Below the pieces are notes generated by a model. It worked only from the letters and a program-made list of their open reading frames with translations. It searched no databases and was not told where the DNA came from. Shown one piece after another: positions 59,031-64,000 of a DNA stretch of 64,000 nt; the first letter of the stretch is position 1; the number at the start of each line of letters is the position of its first letter. Where the stretch lies: positions 28,590,405-28,654,404 of the forward strand of contig CM065301.1 in the NCBI GenBank assembly GCA_032871835.1. The letters run 5' to 3'. The position numbers and the translations under genes were made by a program. The stretch is from Dipteronia dyeriana. Lineage: Eukaryota; Streptophyta; Magnoliopsida; Sapindales; Sapindaceae.

Positions 59031-59890
59031 CAAATAGTCAATTATGACTAAATATACAGAAGACTAACTTTACCGTTAAAAGTTTTTTGTTATTATATTT
59101 TAATTTTTTAAAACTTCATTTAAATACTTTTTATATTTTAATATTTTTATTATTATAAGAAGAATATTAATTTGAATATTAAAAATTAAAATTAAAAATA
59201 AAAATAGAAAAATAAAAAATATTTAATATTTTTTTATACATGAAAATTTCCAGATCTCCATCGTTTCATCAAGCAGTAAGGCTATTATATTCAGATACAC
59301 AATTAATGAATACAACAAGAAATTAGAAGAGAGGGAGATGGACGATTCAACCGACGAGCAGTGAATAGCGAGAATGGTGAAGGCGAAGAAGGATTTGCTG
59401 AGTACGGCATCGTGGAGAGGGGAAGAAGACGATGAATCCCACAAAGAATTTCTATACTCAATCATCTCAACATACTCAAAAGTCAGAACCAATATACACT
59501 ATTTCTATCTTCCATTTCTATCAAACATTTCTCTGGCTTCTCTAAGACTCTAACATCCTATATTGACAATACCCAGTTATCATAGACTTCCACGAGGAAA
59601 CATTTCTGTTAGGCATTTTGTCAAACATCTCTCTTGCTATCCTTATTTCACCATTTTGATCATTCTAGCTTCATTCGTAAGTCTATATTTAGCATACCAA
59701 GATAGTAAAATCGTCCATGTTACAATATTCTTGCCTTGGGATGAATCAAAAAGTTATCTAGCTTCAAGTAAATGCTTGTTTGGGTATAGCAGGAGATCAT
59801 TTAGTCGAACAAATGTCTGGCGAGTCGCTGGATACGTTTGGTGCATTGAAGTAGAGATGGTTTTGAAGTGGGGTTGGGAAAATATGTGCG
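59031..59890. other. AT-rich intergenic DNA
   Basis: Nothing identified. An open frame at 59563-59958 plus strand lacks motifs and overlaps the minus-strand GH9-like fragment. Confidence 0.4.
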
Positions 59891-59894
59891 GAGA

Positions 59895-60040
59895 ACGGTG
59901 CCGATGGCCGGGAGGAGATCGGCGCCGTCGTTGCGAACAGAATCGGATTTCCATGTGATTCTCCGGTAGTAGGGGAGGCAAACCGGATCTTTGAGCTTCG
60001 AAGAAGAGTATGTTCTTCGTTAGAGCTTGGCCGAGAGAAG
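59895..60040 (-). pseudogene. Glycosyl hydrolase family 9 (endoglucanase) N-terminal fragment
   Basis: The minus strand at 60036-59983 reads LGQALTKNILFFEAQRSG, the N-terminal signature of plant GH9 endo-1,4-beta-glucanases. After a one-frame slip, 59978-59912 reads RITWKSDSVRNDGADL, matching the next GH9 block (tryptophan, Asp-Ser, Asp-Gly). The following GGYYDAGD block is absent. A frameshifted first-exon relic is the best reading. No signal peptide is visible upstream. Confidence 0.5.
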
Positions 60041-60064
60041 AAGACTCAGATCTGTGAAGATAAA

Positions 60065-60475
60065 AAAAATGTTTTTTTTTTTTTTTTTTGGTTTTTCAAT
60101 ATTTTTTAATCTTAATTTTTAATATTTAAATGGGATATTATCATTCGAGTCTCTAACTTTTTTTTAATTATCTATGTTTTACTTATTTCAATTTTCATTA
60201 TATTGGTCCCAATATTTTTAAAAACCACTCAATTTAGTCATTCTGATTAGAATTTTGACGGTCAACGGTCACAGAAAAATCAAATGACATCTTTACCCCT
60301 GACTATTTAATTTCTTTTAAAAAGAGAAAAAAAAATTAAAGAACTATGAAAACAAATTAAAAATAAATAAATAGATCTTTCAATATATATATATATATAT
60401 ATAATAAATCCACCACCACTCGTCAGGCATCATCATCATCTTCACCATCAATACAAACACCCAAAAACTCTTCAT
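60065..60475. other. AT-rich spacer
   Basis: Poly-T run (60071-60090) and a TA microsatellite (60380-60402). No gene seen. Confidence 0.5.
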
Positions 60476-60483
60476 TCATAGGC

Positions 60484-60835
60484 ATTCATTTCAATCTCAG
60501 CTCCTCCAAAAATGGATAATTGTTGACGAACGCTACAAGCCGAGTGTGAATGTTGGCTCCCCAATTATGCAGGACCAGACTGAAATCGGAGAATCGAGGC
60601 CTCCCTTTAAGGTTACGTAGAAACTGATGCACTAGAATCTCCTACGAGATCGAGTAGCAGTTTTCGATGAACACGCGAGTCCTTGACCACTGTTTGCGTG
60701 GTACCAACTTTTGCACACCAACGACACCGAGCTTCGGTCCTTGTGTGAAGTCAACAGAGCTAAAACTCGCTTGAGCACCTCGTTCAGGAACGATGACGAC
60801 GGCTGAGTCGACTCGGGCAAACTCAGACATTCCCT
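60484..60835 (-). pseudogene. TIR1/AFB-type auxin F-box protein, N-terminal fragment
   Basis: The minus strand reads an F-box with NEVLKRVLALLTSHKDRSSVSLVCKSWY (given in part), then in the next frame RTRVFIENCYSIS, a TAG, and KGRPRFSDFSLVLHNWGA and YPFLEELRLK. These are, in order, the F-box and first leucine-rich repeats of TIR1/AFB auxin co-receptors. The NWGA wording seems nearest to AFB6-type members (judged from memory). One frameshift near 60700, one TAG near 60654, and a TGA after LRLK; no ATG in the F-box frame. The rest of the LRR domain is absent. It abuts the gypsy remnant on the right. Confidence 0.65.
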
Positions 60836-60849
60836 TTTTCAGTTTGAAT

Positions 60850-63800
60850 ACGATGATGAAATTGTTTGCTAGTGTTTGGTAATGAAATTGTTTGTTGTGG
60901 AGTCTAACAGTTGGTCGATCTTCGGTTGTGGGAAGCTATCTTTTGAACAAGCATGGTTGAGGTCAGTGTAGTCGACGCACATACGCCACTTTCCATTGGC
61001 TTTAGTGACCATGACCACGTTAACAATCCATTCCAGGTATCGAGATTCCTGAATGAATCAGGCTTTCAGAAGTTTCTCGACCTCTTTCTGGACTGTAGCA
61101 TTTATATAAAAAATGAAATGTCGCCTCTTATGTTTGACAGGCTTGAAGGCAAGGTCAACTGCTAGCCTGTGAGCCGCCTAGAAAATCGGGATTCCTTGCA
61201 TATCGTCATGACTCCAAGCAAAGATATCATTATACTCGTGGAGTAGCTTGACTAATCCTTCACTCACTCCTGCTTCTAGCGCAGCTCCGATTTTTACTAC
61301 CTTGAAGGGATCATCCTCTCTGACTAGTACTTCTTCTAATGTATCAACCGGGTGGCCACTGACCTACCCTCTATCTTCCTCTATCACTTCTTCAGGCATA
61401 ATCTCTAACACGGGCTCCTCCACTACTACTCCAGCCTCTCCCATGGTATCCGAGGTATCGAGATCATCCTCAGATGTTACATGTTTTTGTATAACTGCTA
61501 CCTGTAAAAATTGTTTGGCTAAGGCCATCGGGTTAGTTGATACGGTGTAGCACTTGCAGGCTACCTGCTGATCACCACATACCTCGCCTACTTCGTTTCC
61601 CACCGAAAGCTACAGAATGTTATGGTAGATGGACAACAACCCTTTGAAGGATGACAGAAAGAGCCTTCTAAGGATAGTGTTGTAAGCTGACAGGGTGTCC
61701 ACTACAACGAAATTAGTCATCAGGTTCTGTTGGAGAGGTGCAGTCCTAATAATCACCGGTAAAATCTTAGATCCAATTGGTACAATCGAGTCCCCGGTAA
61801 ATCCATACAATGGGGTGGTGCAACTGTTATAACACCACCGCTTCAGATGAAATTTTTCTAGAGCGTCCTTAAAGAGGATGTACACACTGCTACCCATATC
61901 AGTTAGCATGTGGTGGACTATGCAGTAGGCAATCTGTACCGTGACCACCACGGGATTATCGTGTGGTTACACAGTGTTGTATACGTCCTCCTTAGTGAAG
62001 ATAATCTGGGCTGACTGGAAGGTCCCTACCAAGCCACGGTCGACCTTGAAGATATCTCGTCCTTCAATCTGGGGTACCTTCCTAGCATGGTTCTTCCTAG
62101 AATTGTTGGAGGTCTTAGCTAGGGTAGGTCCCCGTCCCCCGTTGATACTATGTATGACCTGGATTTGTTGCATCAGGTTTTTCCCTTTTCCTCTTCTTTT
62201 CTCCTCATCTTCCCAGATTTAGACATGCACTTCCCTCCCTATGTGAATGTTGTCCCACACCTACTATAGGAAATTTACCAGACAACCTCCTCTTACCAGA
62301 GCCTCATTCTGGTTTCATAGGCTATAGCATTCTGAAGTGTTGTGTACGACATCCTCGTGGAATTCGTAGTATTTGTAGTGATTCCTTATGTCAGTTAGTG
62401 CTTTCATGGAACTAGGTTTCCTGAGCAGTTTTTTGTCACGAATGACGAGATAGATCATCTCATAAGACGCGTTCAACAGGGTGTAATGGTTATACCCCCT
62501 CTCGCCCTGGCTATGGGGCTACCACTTTAAGAGGAGGCGAAGCCCGAGGTGGGGTTTGCCTTACCGGGTATCGCTCTTATTGAAGAGGTGGGGGCGGCAC
62601 GTACACCGATTAAGAGGTCTATTTTGAACCCTCTGGACCAGTGCAGGCTTAGGTGTCTTCTTCTTTTGGCCCTTGACAGTCCTCATATCTTCATGTTCAA
62701 TCTTAACTCTAAGTTGCTCGTTTATCTCCACCTGTTCCAGCACCCGATCATATACCTCTTAACAAGTTTCTGGTGGATGCTTGGTAAAAGGTCAAAACAA
62801 TCTACCTGTCCATAGGTTTCTACGGAAGTTGGCTAGGGTCTCCTTTTTAGTAAAAACCCCCATCTGGATCACCTCTTTGTGGAACCTGTCCACGTAGAAC
62901 CTAAGCGTCTCACATCGCTCTTGAATCACGTACTGCAAGTGGATAGAGTCTTACAGTCATGGCTTTATCCCCTGAAACTGTGAACAAAAATCACTAGATA
63001 ATTTAGTAAAGCTATCCATGCTGCGGGTAACTTTCTGAACCAAGTCTTGGCATAGTCAGTCAATGTGGTTGGGAACATCTTCTGTATGGCTACCCCTAGT
63101 CGTATTCTGGACCTCCATCTATTGGACAAAGCTCTCCAGGTGGCTCAAGGGATCCCTAGTACTAGAATACTTGTCAGTCGGCATTTTGAATTTTGGAGGG
63201 AGTTCTGCTTCCCTGATTCTCATTGAGAATGGGGCGTTCATCTCTCCAAAAAGAACCTTCTGGTTCTCCCTATGCTTGCCCCTCTTCAACTCCTAGATCT
63301 CCTACTACATCCGAGCTAGCAGATCCCGTAGGCGCTTATTTCTGGCATTATTATACTCGACCTCGAAATCTCCCCTATGATGAGATAGAAACCTCACCCC
63401 GGTTATTCTCTTAGGGATGGTTTCTTAGGCACTTTTTCTATTACCCCCATCGCCGGATCGAGGTTCCCTTCTGGCGTCCGCCGATTGGGTCTGGTGGCAA
63501 GGTCCCCTTAGCAGGATGTCAATAACTGATTTCACTTGTCGAGGTTGGTAACAGGCTGGCCTATGCGGATCCAGGTGCATGGGCTCTAACCTATCTTGAA
63601 TTGAAGGAAAAGGGCCCCAAATCTATTTCGGACCGGTACCAGTGGCGATCCTAACCTGTCAAAGGCGGTCGTCTTAGGTCTCGGTCTATTAGGATCCTCT
63701 CGGGTACTAGGTTCTGTCGGCTGAGGGGTGATACCCTCTATAAGAAGGCTACAGTCTGTTGCTCTAAAATGGCCTAACCGATCACTGGGGGGACCGGAGC

Positions 63801-63935
63801 CTGAGCGATACCAGTCTGTGCTGGAATAAGATTTTGATGATTCGATCTCTTACTCTTCCTTTGAGCCTTCCGGGTGGAGGCGGAGGATTGGAGCTCGGAT
63901 GCTTCGGGTTGCCCCTGGGAGGATCGAAGTGTCAT
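60850..63935 (-). pseudogene. Truncated Ty3/gypsy gag-PR-RT remnant
   Basis: The gag start ATG is at 63935 (MTLRSSQGQPEASELQ). Charged N-terminal sequence precedes a stop-ridden capsid region (63180-62700, with RFHKEV- and VEINEQLR-like pieces). The protease appears at about 61910-61610 as LTDMGSSVYILFKDAL, then LYGFTGDS and VVDTLSAYNTILRR. The RT start is at 61010-60890: VTKANGKWRMCVDYTDLN, then DSFPQPKIDQLLD. The sequence stops there, before the YVDD motif. RNase H, integrase and LTRs are not in the window. The wording suggests the Tat/Retand side of gypsy. Base composition is clearly more GC-rich than surroundings. Confidence 0.8.
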
Positions 63936-64000
63936 GATGTTGTTACTCCTGTAAAAACGTAAACATATGATTTAAAATGGGTATGGAATCTTCCCACAGA

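Noticed and set aside
59563..59958. 131-codon plus-strand ORF
   Set aside because: No motif; overlaps the minus-strand GH9-like fragment, which has a clear family pattern.
1..64000. tRNA, rRNA or snRNA genes
   Set aside because: No cloverleaf or rRNA-like sequence was recognised; the tRNA-like matches are only the short primer-binding sites. A tRNAscan/Infernal run would settle it.

Overview
This is nuclear DNA of a plant, most likely a eudicot: AT-rich, no compact gene arrangement, and dominated by Ty1/copia LTR retrotransposons primed by initiator tRNA-Met (TTGGTATCAGAGC-type primer sites). Decayed fragments of plant genes (ULP-like C48 peptidase, GH9 endoglucanase, TIR1/AFB-type F-box) are present. 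I see no intact host gene. The species cannot be named from the sequence alone.

Layout. 1-3280: a minus-strand, multi-exon, broken ULP-like (C48 peptidase) gene of the transposon-associated kind. 3281-9766: element A, a minus-strand Sirevirus-like copia element with complete LTRs and a TATAG target-site duplication (TSD); it keeps gag but has lost all of pol. 9772-10053: a short host remnant with an orphan coding-like piece. 10054-29943: element C (plus strand, TSD AAAGC, LTRs of about 2.6 kb) with gag and an env-position ORF but no pol. Its 5' LTR is split by element D (12002-21331, TSD GTCTT), a sister subfamily that has pol but has lost the capsid half of gag. 29949-30486: host remnant. 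30487-52808: element F (Sirevirus-like, gag-pol, many lesions, about 0.7 kb of mitochondrion-like DNA between gag and pol). Its 5' LTR is split by element E (30656-40381, a different copia lineage) and its 3' LTR by solo LTR G (50083-52317). 52981-54921: solo LTR H (TSD TAGTT). 54927-64000: AT-rich intergenic DNA with a possible terminal-inverted-repeat element (57544-59030), a GH9 fragment, a TIR1/AFB-type F-box fragment, and a truncated minus-strand Ty3/gypsy gag-PR-RT remnant to the right edge.

How it fits together. A, C, D, F, G and H have related LTR ends and form one superfamily. C and D are sister subfamilies and A and F are another pair. Two members from different subfamilies (A, C) lost pol between nearly the same points while keeping gag, both LTRs, primer site and polypurine tract. 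D has the reverse content. That is the pattern expected of trans-mobilised elements feeding on a shared pool of Gag and Pol. The U3 part of the LTRs carries GC-rich palindrome cassettes just upstream of a TATA box. Cassette sequence differs by subfamily while the flanking LTR stays recognisable. These two observations are the best candidates for something worth following up. All nesting order is read from TSDs and LTR joins visible in the sequence. Divergence dates and family names need alignments that I could not run.
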